Positions 1 through 10,325 of a stretch of 64,000 bases of DNA are shown here, piece after piece. The position numbers and the translations under genes are program-made. Location of the stretch: positions 1 through 64,000 of the forward strand of contig CAKTLJ010000004.1 of the NCBI GenBank assembly GCA_934572535.1. The letters are read 5' to 3'. The stretch is from an uncultured Eubacteriales bacterium. GTDB lineage: Bacteria > Bacillota > Clostridia > Oscillospirales > Oscillospiraceae. The notes under the pieces were generated by a model that saw only the letters and a list, made by a program, of their open reading frames with translations, searched no databases and was not told the DNA's origin. The first letter of the stretch is position 1; every line of letters begins with the position of its first letter.

Positions 1-27
1 GCTCATATACAGTTCGCGTTTGATCAT
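1..27 (-). CDS. 5' end of an unfinished gene, possibly a DUF4143-type AAA ATPase
   Basis: Only the first nine codons lie in the window (M-I-K-R-E-L-Y-M-S, reading leftward). They are preceded by a strong ribosome-binding site (GGAAGGAGGG) eight bases before the ATG. Many Clostridial AAA ATPases with a C-terminal DUF4143 domain begin with a closely similar MIKREL-Y sequence, which is the basis of the guess. Nine residues cannot prove it, and the rest of the gene lies outside the window. Confidence 0.45.
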
Positions 28-208
28 AAAACCTCACCCTCCTTCCGTGACTGACCACAGTATATCACACTTACGATGGAAACTCAATGTCGAAATCGCA
101 AATCCATCAGTTATAACTGATAAAATGCAAAAATCGACAAATGATTTCAGATAAGACTTAACGATTCAAGCGAAGCCCCTATAAAATACAACGCCTCCCC
201 CCTCACCG

Positions 209-240
209 GAAGCAGGCAGCGTTCACACGCTGCCTGCTTC
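209..240. terminator. Perfect 14-bp hairpin in the intergenic stretch before trmL
   Basis: Two perfectly complementary 14-base arms (209-222 and 227-240) enclose a four-base loop. No T-tract follows directly on either strand, so terminator function is only possible. The gene-free stretch 28-474 otherwise shows AT-rich sequence that probably holds the promoter of the leftward gene, this hairpin, and the trmL promoter. Confidence 0.4.
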
Positions 241-397
241 CCTTCTCCCTCGCGGTCCCTTCCGTCACTTTCCCAGAAAAGCAAGGATTCCTGCATTTTC
301 CACAGGGAGCGATTTTGTGTGGACAGGCCAAATTCACCAGAAACTCCTCCCTATTTTTAAGGAAACCGCTTAATTTTCACCATTTGGTGGGAAGATA

Positions 398-426
398 TTG
401 AATTTTTTATGCACTTGCAGTAAAAT
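398..426 (+). promoter_or_regulatory. Sigma-A promoter for trmL and the glycolytic genes
   Basis: TTGAAT and TAAAAT are separated by exactly 17 bases, about 50 bases before the trmL start. No other good promoter was seen before pgk, so this one may serve trmL and at least the first glycolytic genes. Confidence 0.6.
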
Positions 427-474
427 GCAAGCTGTATCATAACGCAATGAACCAGGATCGAGGCGACGGAGATT

Positions 475-996
475 ATGCTGAATATCGTTCTTGTGGAGCC
501 GGAGATCCCGATGAACACCGGCAACATCGCCCGGACCTGCGCCGCTACCCGCAGCCGTCTGCATCTGGTGCGCCCCCTGGGGTTCGACATCAGCGACAAG
601 GCGGTCAAGCGCGCCGGTCTGGACTATTGGCCCATGGTGGATCTTCGGGTCTACGACGACCTCGCGGATCTCTTCCGGCAGAACCGGATCGACGATCTGT
701 GGCTGGCCACCACCAAGGCACCTCAGGACTATTCCAAGGCGCGGTTTCAGGAAGACAGCTGGCTGTTTTTTGGGAAGGAAACGGCCGGCCTGCCGCAGTG
801 GTTTCGGCAGGCGCACGCGGACCGGTGCATCCGCATCCCCATGCGGCCCGACGCCCGCAGCCTGAACCTGGCCAACTCCGTCGCCGTCATCACTTACGAG
901 GCTCTCCGCCAGCTGGCGTTTCCCCAGCTGAGCGGAGAAGGCGAAATGAAGGCCGCCCCTCCCCCGCCGCGCGCGGGGAGCGCGGCCAACGAATGA
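475..996 (+). CDS. trmL: tRNA (cytidine/uridine-34 2'-O)-methyltransferase TrmL
   Basis: A SPOUT-class RNA methyltransferase that adds a 2'-O-methyl group to wobble nucleotide 34 of certain leucine tRNAs, using S-adenosylmethionine. The protein has 173 residues, normal for TrmL/YibK. It carries the family N-terminus with the NTGNIART motif at residues 14-21 and, near the C-terminus, the knot motif with IPMRP and SLNLANSVAV that binds AdoMet. A GGAG ribosome-binding site precedes the ATG. It ends 24 bases before pgk and is probably co-transcribed with it. The C-terminal tail (proline- and alanine-rich) is a short extension with no obvious function. Confidence 0.93.
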   Translation: MLNIVLVEPEIPMNTGNIARTCAATRSRLHLVRPLGFDISDKAVKRAGLDYWPMVDLRVYDDLADLFRQNRIDDLWLATTKAPQDYSKARFQEDSWLFFGKETAGLPQWFRQAHADRCIRIPMRPDARSLNLANSVAVITYEALRQLAFPQLSGEGEMKAAPPPPRAGSAANE

Positions 997-1020
997 AGAA
1001 AGAGAAGGGGCTTTTTTCCT

Positions 1021-2217
1021 ATGAACTACAACAAGAAGACCATCCGCGACATCGACGTGTCCGGCAAGAAGATCCTCCTGCGCTGCGACTTCAACGTTCC
1101 GCACGACAAGAAGACCGGCGTCATCCACGACGACACCCGCATCGTGGCCAGCCTGCCCACCATCCGCTACCTGCTCGAGCACGGGGCCGCTGTGATCCTC
1201 ACCTCCCACATGGGCCGCCCCCACGGCGTTTGGAAGCAGGAGAACTCCCTGTTCTCCGCCCGCGACCATCTGGAAAAGCTGCTGGGCGTGCCCGTGCCCC
1301 TGACCACCGACGTGCTCGGTCCCGACACCAAGGCAAAGTGCGCCGCCCTCCAGCCCGGTCAGGTCCTGCTGATCGAGAACCTCCGCTTCCGCCTGGAGGA
1401 GGAGAAGAACGACCCTGCCTTCGCCAAGGAGCTGGCCTCCCTGGCCGACGTCTTCGTCTTCGACGCCTTCGGCTGCGCCCACCGCGCCCACGCCTCCACC
1501 GCCGGTGTGGCCGACTACCTGCCCGCCGTGGCAGGCTTCCTGGTGGAAAAGGAGCTGGCCTTCATGGGCAAGGCCCTGGAGGACCCCCAGCGTCCCCTGG
1601 TCGCCATCCTCGGCGGCGCGAAGGTCTCCGACAAGATCGGCGTCATCAACAGCCTCCTGCAAAAGGCCAACACCATCATCATCGGCGGCGGCATGGCCTA
1701 CACCTTCCAGGTCGCCCTGGGCGGCAGGATCGGCACCTCCCTGCTGGACGAGGAGCACATCGACTACGCCCGCGACATGATCGCCAAGGCCAAGGAGCTG
1801 GGCGTCCGCCTGCTCCTGCCCGTGGACACCGTGGTCACCAAGGAGTTCGCCGCCGACGCCGCGTCCGCCCTCGTCCCCGCCAACGCCATCCCCGACGACC
1901 GGATGGGCATGGACATCGGCCCCGACACCATCCAGCTCTTCCGCGACGCCGTGCGCAGCGCGGGCACCGTGATCTGGAACGGCCCCATGGGCGTCTTTGA
2001 GTTCCCCGCCTTCGCCAAGGGCACCAACGCCATGGCCGAGGTCCTGGCCGGTCTGGAGAACGCCGTGACCATCGTGGGCGGCGGCGACTCCGTTTCCGCC
2101 GTGGAAAAGGCCGGGTACTCCGACAAGATCTCTCACATCTCCACCGGCGGCGGCGCCTCCCTGGAGTTCCTGGAGGGCCTGGTCCTTCCCGGCATCGCCT
2201 GCCTGGCCGACCGCTGA
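1021..2217 (+). CDS. pgk: Phosphoglycerate kinase
   Basis: Catalyses 1,3-bisphosphoglycerate + ADP to 3-phosphoglycerate + ATP, the first ATP-yielding step of glycolysis, in the cytoplasm. The 398 residues match the family length. Visible motifs are DFNVP at 23-27, SHMGRP at 62-67, the GGAKVSDK nucleotide-domain motif near residue 198, and the C-terminal GGGDSV loop. It is the first of four consecutive glycolytic genes in pathway order except for tpiA. A GAAGGGG ribosome-binding site lies about twelve bases upstream of the ATG. Codon use is strongly biased to C-ending codons, as expected of a highly expressed gene here. Confidence 0.98.
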   Translation: MNYNKKTIRDIDVSGKKILLRCDFNVPHDKKTGVIHDDTRIVASLPTIRYLLEHGAAVILTSHMGRPHGVWKQENSLFSARDHLEKLLGVPVPLTTDVLGPDTKAKCAALQPGQVLLIENLRFRLEEEKNDPAFAKELASLADVFVFDAFGCAHRAHASTAGVADYLPAVAGFLVEKELAFMGKALEDPQRPLVAILGGAKVSDKIGVINSLLQKANTIIIGGGMAYTFQVALGGRIGTSLLDEEHIDYARDMIAKAKELGVRLLLPVDTVVTKEFAADAASALVPANAIPDDRMGMDIGPDTIQLFRDAVRSAGTVIWNGPMGVFEFPAFAKGTNAMAEVLAGLENAVTIVGGGDSVSAVEKAGYSDKISHISTGGGASLEFLEGLVLPGIACLADR

Positions 2218-2238
2218 CCCCACCGGGAGTAGGCATCT

Positions 2239-3012
2239 ATGAACAGAAAGTATCGCAAAACCATCATCGCCGGCAACTGGAAGATGCACAAGACCCCCTC
2301 CGAAGCCAAGGCCTTCGCCGAGCAGCTCAAAGGCTCCCTGCCCCGCGCCAAGCGGTGCAGCATCGTCCTATGCGTGCCCTATCTGGACATCCCCGTGGCC
2401 GCGAAGCTGCTCAAGGACAGCCGCATCGCCGTGGGCGCCCAGAACCTCCACTGGGAGCAGGCGGGACCATTTACCGGCGAGATCTCCGCCGCCATGCTGG
2501 CCGACCTGGACGTGAAATACGTCATCATCGGCCACAGCGAACGGCGCAACCTCTTCTTCGAGTCCGACCTGACGGTGAACAAAAAGGTCCACGCCGCCCT
2601 CCGGGCCGGTCTGCACCCCATCCTCTGCGTGGGGGAGGACGAGGACCAGCGGGCGCTGGGCGTGACCCTGGAGCTCATCGCCTACCAGATCAAGACCGCG
2701 CTGGCCGGGGTCTCCTCCGAGGACATGCGGCGCGTCGTCATCGCCTATGAGCCCATCTGGGCCATCGGCACCGGCAACACCGCCACCCCGGCCCAGGCCG
2801 GGGAGGTCTGCGCCGCCATCCGCGGGGTCCTGCGCAAGCTCTACGGCGCGCGCATCGCCCGCTCCACCACCATCCAGTACGGCGGCTCCATGAACGAGAG
2901 GAACGCAGCGGAGCTGCTGGCCCAGGAGGATGTGGACGGCGGCCTCATCGGCTCGGCCTCCCTGGACCCCGGAAGCTTCCTCCAGATCATCCAGGCCGCC
3001 AATCAAGATTGA
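2239..3012 (+). CDS. tpiA: Triosephosphate isomerase
   Basis: Interconverts dihydroxyacetone phosphate and glyceraldehyde 3-phosphate. The 257-residue TIM barrel shows the catalytic Lys15 in GNWK, His99 in IGHSER and Glu171 in AYEPIWAIGTG, plus the C-terminal QYGGS phosphate-binding loop. It starts 21 bases after the pgk stop with a GGGAG ribosome-binding site, consistent with one glycolytic transcript. Nothing is missing or unusual. Confidence 0.98.
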   Translation: MNRKYRKTIIAGNWKMHKTPSEAKAFAEQLKGSLPRAKRCSIVLCVPYLDIPVAAKLLKDSRIAVGAQNLHWEQAGPFTGEISAAMLADLDVKYVIIGHSERRNLFFESDLTVNKKVHAALRAGLHPILCVGEDEDQRALGVTLELIAYQIKTALAGVSSEDMRRVVIAYEPIWAIGTGNTATPAQAGEVCAAIRGVLRKLYGARIARSTTIQYGGSMNERNAAELLAQEDVDGGLIGSASLDPGSFLQIIQAANQD

Positions 3013-3065
3013 ATTCGGTCCCTTGCTGACCTGCCCGCAGGCCCTGCAACACCGGGAGAAGGATT

Positions 3066-4580
3066 ATGAAAACACCCACCACTCTTATCATCATGGATGG
3101 CTTCGCCCTGGGCGAGGACATCCCCGGCAACGCGGTCGCGGCCGCAGCCACCCCCCAGCTGGACTACCTCTTTTCCCAGTATCCCTTCTGCCAGCTGGAG
3201 GCCTCCGGCCTGGACGTGGGCCTGCCCGACGGGCAGATGGGCAACAGCGAGGTCGGCCACACCAACATCGGCGCGGGCCGCGTGGTCTTCCAGGACCTGC
3301 CCAAGATCAGCCGCGCCGTCGAGACCGGGGCCTTTTTTGAAACCCCCGCCTACCTCGACGCCATCCGCGCCTGCAAGGCGGACGGCGGCGCCCTCCACCT
3401 GATGGGCCTGCTGTCCGACGGCGGTGTGCACAGCCACATCACCCACCTCTTCGCCCTGCTGGAGCTGGCCAAGCGCCAGGGGCTGGACCGGGTCTTCGTC
3501 CACGCCTTCCTGGACGGGCGCGACGTCTCCCCTACCTCCGGCAAGGGCTTCGTGGAGCAGCTCCAGGCCAAGCTGGACGCGCTCGGCCTCGGCCGGATCG
3601 CCACCGTCTCCGGCCGCTACTACGCCATGGACCGCGACAGCCGCTGGGAGCGTCTCCAGCGCGCCTACGACGCCATGGTCTGCGGGGAGGCCCCCTTCTG
3701 CGGCGACCCCGCCCAGGCCGTCCAGGCCTCCTACGACGCCGGGGTCACCGATGAGTTCATGGAGCCTGTGGTCTGCTGCAAGGACGGCTGCATCCAGGCG
3801 GGGGACGCGGTGATCTTCTACAACTTCCGCCCCGACCGGGCCAGGGAGCTGACCCGCGCCCTCACCGACCCCGCCTTCGGCAGCCTGGTGCGGAAACGGG
3901 GCTACTTCCCCCTGCACTTCGTCTGCACCACCGAGTACGACGCCTCCCTCCCCAACGTGACGGTGGCCTTCCCCCACGAGAAGCTGAAGAACATCTTCGG
4001 CGCCTACCTCAGCGCGCTGAACATGACCCAGCTGCGCATCGCCGAGACCGAGAAGTACGCCCACGTGACCTTCTTCTTCAACGGCGGCCAGGAGGCCGTC
4101 TTCCCCGGGGAGGACCGCTGCCTCATCCCCTCCCCCAAGGTGGCCACCTACGACCTCCAGCCGGAGATGAGCGCCCCCGCCGTCACCGACGAGGCCGTCC
4201 GCCGCATCCAGAGCGGAAAGTATGACGTCATCGTCCTGAACTTCGCCAACTGCGACATGGTCGGCCACACCGGGAACTTCGAGGCGACCGTGCAGGCCGT
4301 GGAGACCGTGGACCGCTGCGTGGCCCAGGTTGTGGCCGCCACCACCGAGATGGGCGGCGTAGCCCTCATCACCGCCGACCACGGCAACGCCGAGCAAATG
4401 CTGGACGCGGAGGGCAGCCCCTTCACCGCCCACACCACCAACCCTGTCCCCTTCTGCATCGTGGGCGCGGACGTGCGTCTGCGCGACGGCCGCCTGGCCG
4501 ACATCGCCCCCACCATGCTGGATCTCATGGGCCTGAACCAACCCGAGGAGATGGACGGGAAAACCCTTATCGTCAACTGA
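3066..4580 (+). CDS. gpmI: 2,3-bisphosphoglycerate-independent phosphoglycerate mutase
   Basis: Converts 3-phosphoglycerate to 2-phosphoglycerate through a phosphoserine intermediate, using two metal ions (Mn2+ in Firmicutes; established for the family). The 504 residues include Asp11 in MDGF, the nucleophile Ser61 in GQMGNSEVGH, the LSDGGVHSH motif, and the C-terminal TADHGNAE metal-binding motif. The start has a GGAGAAGG ribosome-binding site. It lies 53 bases after tpiA and 66 before eno. Confidence 0.98.
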   Translation: MKTPTTLIIMDGFALGEDIPGNAVAAAATPQLDYLFSQYPFCQLEASGLDVGLPDGQMGNSEVGHTNIGAGRVVFQDLPKISRAVETGAFFETPAYLDAIRACKADGGALHLMGLLSDGGVHSHITHLFALLELAKRQGLDRVFVHAFLDGRDVSPTSGKGFVEQLQAKLDALGLGRIATVSGRYYAMDRDSRWERLQRAYDAMVCGEAPFCGDPAQAVQASYDAGVTDEFMEPVVCCKDGCIQAGDAVIFYNFRPDRARELTRALTDPAFGSLVRKRGYFPLHFVCTTEYDASLPNVTVAFPHEKLKNIFGAYLSALNMTQLRIAETEKYAHVTFFFNGGQEAVFPGEDRCLIPSPKVATYDLQPEMSAPAVTDEAVRRIQSGKYDVIVLNFANCDMVGHTGNFEATVQAVETVDRCVAQVVAATTEMGGVALITADHGNAEQMLDAEGSPFTAHTTNPVPFCIVGADVRLRDGRLADIAPTMLDLMGLNQPEEMDGKTLIVN

Positions 4581-4628
4581 CGGAAGCCGCCCGCGGCGGC
4601 CCCCCGTTTTGTGAATTCACGTCTATAA

Positions 4629-5948
<1,320 letters not shown>

Positions 5949-5952
5949 GACA

Positions 5953-5982
5953 AAGCCTCCCCGGGAACGGGGAGGCTTCTTC
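5953..5982 (+). terminator. Intrinsic terminator after eno
   Basis: Two 11-base complementary arms (5953-5963 and 5968-5978) close a four-base loop, followed by a short T/C-rich tail. It lies directly after the eno stop and ends the glycolytic block. Confidence 0.8.
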
Positions 5983-6027
5983 TGCTTCCGAACGCCCCAA
6001 CCCTTGAACCATAATGGAGGGATCCCT

Positions 6028-7167
6028 ATGCGACACGCTTTCTCTGCGCCGATCCGCGCGCTCTCGGTCTTTCTGGCTCTGTGCTGCCTCCTCGCGAGCG
6101 CGCCGGTCTGCAAGGCCGCCGCGCCGGGAGCGCCCGCGATGTCCGGCTACGCAAGGCCCTACATCGAGGCCCTGACCAAGCTCGTTCCGTTTGCCTGCGA
6201 GGACTACACCGCGCCGATCCAGCGGGGCGCGTTTGCCGCGCTGGTCTACGATGTGCTCCGGCAAATGGACCCCGACCTTCTCACCGACACCAAGCCCTCC
6301 TTTGCCGATACCGACGATCTCCGCGTCGGCGCGTTGCAGCAGGCCGGGCTCATCACGGGCAAGGACGCGGCCCGCTTTGCCCCGAACGATGTTCTCACGC
6401 GGGAGGAAGCCGCCGCCGTCTTCGGCAGGGCCTTTGACCGCCTGGGCTTCCGCCCCCTGGGTCAGGCCCCGGCCTTCTCCGATCAGTCTGACATCGCGCC
6501 GTGGGCCGCCTCGGCCGTTGCCGTCCTTTGCCCCTACAAAATATTCATCGGGGCGGACAACGGCAGCTTCCGCCCCAAAGACAGGCTCACGTGGGAACAG
6601 GCCGCCGTGATCGCCCAGCGCTTTCTGCGTATGCGTGAGCTTTTCGAGCTGGACACGCCGCTTCCCGACGGGTACCGCGCCTGGCAGACCTGGTCTGCGA
6701 CCTACATCGAGGACCAGACAGGCAGGGTCATCTTTTCCCTTCCCCGCTATTTCCCCCTGGAAATGGGCCGCTCGGTGGAGCACTACGACGGGCTGCGGGT
6801 CTGTCCCTACCAAGACCGCTTTCTCTGCATCACCTCGGGGCTTGACGCGGCCCACGCCGCCCAAGGAAGCACGACCCCGGGAACGGTCGTCTTCGACCTG
6901 TTGAGCGGCCGCGAGCTTCTGTTTGTCCCCATGCGGAAAAACGACAGCGGGAATTTCGCCTCCGGCTTTTCCTGCCTTACGGCGGACGGGGAAGCCCTGG
7001 TCTTCTATCACCAGAGGCAGCAGGGCTCCGTCATGGGCGGCAGCGGAACGTATGTCTACGGGGTCTACGACATCGAGGGGAACGAACGCCTGCCCCTCTC
7101 CCATTCCTGGCAGGATCTATACCGCGGCGGATGGGTGAGCGAGGAGACCGAGCCGTTCGCAAACTAG
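6028..7167 (+). CDS. Secreted protein with N-terminal SLH repeats
   Basis: A 379-residue exported protein, probably held on the cell wall by its S-layer-homology repeats. The chosen ATG follows GGAGGG at good spacing; an upstream TTG would only add eight residues. The first 30 residues form a signal peptide (RALSVFLALCCLLASAPV core). Residues about 35-205 hold SLH-type units, seen as FADTDD-LRVGALQQAGLITG, FAPNDVLTREEAAAVF and FRPKDRLTWEQAAVIAQRF. The C-terminal 170 residues, with many aromatic residues, match no domain I recognise. No catalytic motif is visible, so the role is unknown. Confidence 0.75.
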   Translation: MRHAFSAPIRALSVFLALCCLLASAPVCKAAAPGAPAMSGYARPYIEALTKLVPFACEDYTAPIQRGAFAALVYDVLRQMDPDLLTDTKPSFADTDDLRVGALQQAGLITGKDAARFAPNDVLTREEAAAVFGRAFDRLGFRPLGQAPAFSDQSDIAPWAASAVAVLCPYKIFIGADNGSFRPKDRLTWEQAAVIAQRFLRMRELFELDTPLPDGYRAWQTWSATYIEDQTGRVIFSLPRYFPLEMGRSVEHYDGLRVCPYQDRFLCITSGLDAAHAAQGSTTPGTVVFDLLSGRELLFVPMRKNDSGNFASGFSCLTADGEALVFYHQRQQGSVMGGSGTYVYGVYDIEGNERLPLSHSWQDLYRGGWVSEETEPFAN

Positions 7168-7215
7168 GCAGGGCGTCTTTTCTCCCGAAAATTCCCCTGA
7201 ATTCCCCCTATTGAC

Positions 7216-7244
7216 TGGACATTTCTCCCAAACTATGCGATACT
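7216..7244 (+). promoter_or_regulatory. Probable promoter of the SLH/C39-like gene
   Basis: TGGACA and GATACT are separated by 17 bases, about 45 bases before the GTG start of the next gene. A shifted alternative, TTGACT-N17-TATGCG, overlaps it, so the exact boxes are uncertain. Confidence 0.45.
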
Positions 7245-7291
7245 AGAGAAACACTCTATCGACCAATCCCACGAGAAGGAGGAATTCGGAC

Positions 7292-9043
7292 GTGAAGCAA
7301 AACAAACGTGTCCTTTCGGTCGTTCTGGCCCTGGTGCTGCTGCTCTCGCTGCTGCCCCTCCCCATGGCCAGCGCCGCCGGGACCGCCACCTACAACGGCG
7401 TGAAGTACAGCACCGACTACACCACCTGGCGTCAAGGCGACGCCGCCTGGGGCAAGACCCCCCTGGGCGATGTACACACCTTCGGCGGCTCCGGCTGTCT
7501 CATCTCGGCCATCGCCATCCTCATGTGCCACTCCGGCGCGTATGACCCCGCCAGCCTGAACCCCGGCGTGTTCCGGGACTGGCTCGACTCCAAGGGCTGC
7601 ATCAGCCACAGCTCCGTCCGGTCCAAGGACGCCCTGCTCTCCTTCGGCCTCATCACGTCCAAGCTCTCCCCCCGCTTTTACTTCGTCAACCAGGAGTTCT
7701 TCGCCACCTCCACGCCCTACCAGGACGTCCGCCTGCGCGTGAGCGAGCTGCTCGCCAGCGGCTACTTCGTGGTCGCCCGGGTGAAGAACAGCGGCCACTT
7801 TGTGGCCGTGGCCAACGTCACGGACGGCGACGTGCGGATCTACGACTCCGGCGTGGCCGCCAAGCGGCTGCTCTCCGAGTACGACGGCACCATCGGCGGC
7901 CTGATCTGCTTCAAGGCCAACCAGTCCGGCAAGGACACCATCCTGCCCGCCTTCGCCGTTCCCCCCGCCCCCAGCTTCACCAGCGTCTCCGACGCCTACG
8001 GCACCGGGGACAACATCGCGCTGAGCTGGAACGCCACCAGCGTGACCACCCACTACAACGTCTACGTGGACCAGAAGCAGGCCGACGGCTCCTGGAAGGC
8101 CAACTACAAGTGCTATTTCTACGCCAAGTCCCCCTTATCTATGGACGCCCTCCCCGCGGGGCAGTACCGGGTGAAGGTCCAGTCCACCAACGCCAACGCC
8201 AACCCCTGGACCTATGCCAACTCCGACTACAAGTCCTTCACCGTCAAGTCCGGCTATCTGACCGTCACCTACAACGCCAACGGCGGCACCTGCTCCCCTG
8301 CCTCCCAGCTGGTGAAGCAGCGGGCGGTCTATGACCTGCCCACCCCCACCCGGTCGGGCGCGGCCTTCCTGGGCTGGTACACCGCCGACGGGAAGCTGGT
8401 CAACCGCTCCTCCACCGTCCCCACCGCCAAGGGCCACACCCTCACCGCCAAGTGGGACACCGGCGGCGTGGGCTTCAAGCGCAGCGCCACCTACAACAAC
8501 CAGTTCAAGGACGTCTCCAAGTCCGCCTGGTACTACGGCAGCATCGCCTCGGTCTACGCCTACAACCTCATGAACGGCGTGGAGAAGAACAAGTTCGACC
8601 CCAACGCCCGCATCACCAACGGCCAGGCCATCACCCTCGCCGCCCGGATGCGGAAGCTCTACACCACCGGCAGCGGGACCTTCCCCACCACCACGCCGTG
8701 GCACAAGGCCTACAGCGACTACGCCGTCAGCCAGAAGATCCTCTCCACCGTGCCGTCCAACATGGACACCACCCTGACCCGGCAGGAGTTCGCCGCCATC
8801 CTGGCCAACGCCCTGCCCGACGCCGCCCTGCCCGCGGTCAACGCGGTGAAGGCCGCCTCCATCCCCGACGTCTACCGCTCCGACGCCGCCATCTACAAGC
8901 TCTACCGCGCCGGTATCTTTGCCGGAAGCGACGCCTCCGGCACCTTCCGCCCCAACGACCCCATCTCCCGCGCCGAAGTGGCCACCGTCCTGGTCCGCAT
9001 GGCTGACCCCAACGCCCGGGTGCTCTTTACGCTGGGCAAGTGA
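7292..9043 (+). CDS. Cell-wall protein: C39-like peptidase, InlB B-repeat and SLH domains
   Basis: A 583-residue secreted protein starting at GTG behind AAGGAGGAATT. Residues 1-28 are a signal peptide. Residues about 30-215 resemble C39-like cysteine peptidases: a GSGCLISA segment with the candidate catalytic cysteine, NSGHFVAV with the histidine and IYDSG with the aspartate. Residues about 225-320 look like a fibronectin type III fold. Residues 322-388 are an InlB B-repeat (NANGGTCSPAS, GWYTADGKLV). From about 400 to the end there are SLH repeats for wall anchoring (FKDVSKSAWYYGSI, FRPNDPISRAEVATVL). It may cleave peptides or bind the surface; the substrate is unknown. Confidence 0.8.
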   Translation: MKQNKRVLSVVLALVLLLSLLPLPMASAAGTATYNGVKYSTDYTTWRQGDAAWGKTPLGDVHTFGGSGCLISAIAILMCHSGAYDPASLNPGVFRDWLDSKGCISHSSVRSKDALLSFGLITSKLSPRFYFVNQEFFATSTPYQDVRLRVSELLASGYFVVARVKNSGHFVAVANVTDGDVRIYDSGVAAKRLLSEYDGTIGGLICFKANQSGKDTILPAFAVPPAPSFTSVSDAYGTGDNIALSWNATSVTTHYNVYVDQKQADGSWKANYKCYFYAKSPLSMDALPAGQYRVKVQSTNANANPWTYANSDYKSFTVKSGYLTVTYNANGGTCSPASQLVKQRAVYDLPTPTRSGAAFLGWYTADGKLVNRSSTVPTAKGHTLTAKWDTGGVGFKRSATYNNQFKDVSKSAWYYGSIASVYAYNLMNGVEKNKFDPNARITNGQAITLAARMRKLYTTGSGTFPTTTPWHKAYSDYAVSQKILSTVPSNMDTTLTRQEFAAILANALPDAALPAVNAVKAASIPDVYRSDAAIYKLYRAGIFAGSDASGTFRPNDPISRAEVATVLVRMADPNARVLFTLGK

Positions 9044-9065
9044 CCACAAGAAAGGACGAAACACC

Positions 9066-9419
9066 ATGGACAAACCTACCCTGCACCTGATGCGGGTCAT
9101 GCTCTTCGCGGCCGTGACCCTGCTGGGCGGCACCTACTTCCCGCTGAGCCGCATGGTCGATCCCATCAAGCTCTCCCTGCTCATCAGCTTCTTCCTCTTC
9201 TACGGGGTCATGGGCAACCTCATGCACCGCCTCTTCGGCAAGGGGAAGACCGGGATGCTCCTCCTCCTGACCCTGGGCTTCACCGCCCTGGGGCTGGCAG
9301 GCCGCTTCTTTCTGGACCAGGCAACCGCCGCCGCCTTCACCCCCGAGAACCTCATCGGGTTCCTGGTGGTCGTTCCAGGGTACACCATCTTGGCCTACAA
9401 GCTCATCCCCCGCGACTGA
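9066..9419 (+). CDS. Small integral membrane protein of unknown function
   Basis: A 117-residue protein with about four predicted membrane helices (LMRVMLFAAVTLLGG, LSLLISFFLFYGVMG, MLLLLTLGFTALGLAG, LIGFLVVVPGYTILAY). The ATG was chosen because AAAGGACG lies just upstream; a longer reading would run into the preceding gene. It starts 22 bases after the SLH/C39-like gene and probably shares its transcript. I do not recognise a family. Confidence 0.7.
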   Translation: MDKPTLHLMRVMLFAAVTLLGGTYFPLSRMVDPIKLSLLISFFLFYGVMGNLMHRLFGKGKTGMLLLLTLGFTALGLAGRFFLDQATAAAFTPENLIGFLVVVPGYTILAYKLIPRD

Positions 9420-9422
9420 AAC

Positions 9423-9456
9423 AAAAACACCCGCTCGGCCGAGCGGGTGTTTTTTC
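9423..9456. terminator. Bidirectional terminator between the membrane protein and yebC
   Basis: A perfect hairpin (arms about 9423-9438 and 9439-9454, GC-rich core CACCCGCTCGG) is flanked by an A-run on the left and a T-run on the right. It can end transcription from both converging genes. Confidence 0.9.
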
Positions 9457-9470
9457 GTGGCGATATGGAA

Positions 9471-10205
9471 TTATTCCTGCTCCCAGTTGTGGTACACGTT
9501 CTGCACGTCGTCGTTATCTTCCAGGAAGTCGATGAGCTTTTCCATGTTCTTGATATCGGCGGGGTCGGTCAGGGTGACGTAGTTCTGGGGGACCATCTCC
9601 ACCTGGGCGGAGGCGAAGACATAGCCCTTGGCTTCCATGGCGGAGGCCACGGAGCCGCAGTCGTCGGGCTCGGTGTAGATGGTGATGCAGCCCTCTTCAG
9701 GCTCGACGTCGGACGCGCCGCAGTCCAGGGCGTCCATCATGACGGTGTCCTCGTCCAGGTCGCCGTCCTCGTTGTCCAGGAGGATCACGCCCTTGCGGTC
9801 GAAGGACCAGGAGACGCAGCCGGTCGCGCCCAGGCCCTTGCCGTACTTGTCCAGCAGGTGGCGGACTTCGGGGGCGGTGCGCTGGCGGTTGTCGGTCAGG
9901 GCCTCCACGATGACGGCCACGCCGCTGGGACCGTAGCCCTCGTAGACCACGGACTCGTAGTTGTCGGTGTTGTTGGAGCCCAGCGCCTTGTCGATGGTGC
10001 GCTTGATGTTGTCGTTGGGCATGTTGGCAGACTTTGCCTTGGCGATGACGGTGGCCAGCCGGGAGTTGTTGGCGGGGTCGCCGGAGCCGCCGGTCTTGAC
10101 GGCCACGATGATCTCCTTGGCGATCTTGGTGAATGCGGCGCTGCGCTTGGCGTCGGCTGCGCCCTTGGTCTTCTGAATATTATGCCACTTGGAATGTCCG
10201 GACAT
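9471..10205 (-). CDS. yebC: YebC/PmpR family protein
   Basis: A DNA- or ribosome-associated regulator of the YebC/PmpR (TACO1) family; recent work on family members points to relief of ribosome stalling as well as transcription control. The 244 residues begin with the diagnostic MSGHSKW-NIQ-K and continue with the family RGYGPSGVAV-type segment (here GYGPSGVAVIVE). A GGAAGGGAAC ribosome-binding site precedes the ATG. It is transcribed alone from a recognisable promoter. Confidence 0.95.
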   Translation of the reverse strand: MSGHSKWHNIQKTKGAADAKRSAAFTKIAKEIIVAVKTGGSGDPANNSRLATVIAKAKSANMPNDNIKRTIDKALGSNNTDNYESVVYEGYGPSGVAVIVEALTDNRQRTAPEVRHLLDKYGKGLGATGCVSWSFDRKGVILLDNEDGDLDEDTVMMDALDCGASDVEPEEGCITIYTEPDDCGSVASAMEAKGYVFASAQVEMVPQNYVTLTDPADIKNMEKLIDFLEDNDDVQNVYHNWEQE

Positions 10206-10286
10206 AGGTATCGTTCCCTTCCTAACTTTATAAATGATGCGCGGGGCAACTCTCTCGGCTTGTCCTACGCAGACTTTAACTAAGTA

Positions 10287-10315
10287 ATTCTATCATAGAG
10301 CGCGGCCCTTGACAA
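10287..10315 (-). promoter_or_regulatory. Sigma-A promoter of yebC
   Basis: On the minus strand TTGTCA (10310-10315) and TAGAAT (10287-10292) are separated by 17 bases, about 80 bases upstream of the yebC ATG. Confidence 0.7.
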
Positions 10316-10325
10316 GTATTCTTCC

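Noticed and set aside
370..2289. A 639-codon minus-strand frame opposite trmL and pgk
   Set aside because: Both genes beneath it are unmistakable. The antisense product is a low-complexity Gly/Val/Asp/His sequence. The same applies to the long frames opposite gpmI, eno, the ABC exporter, pyk, potA and potC-D.
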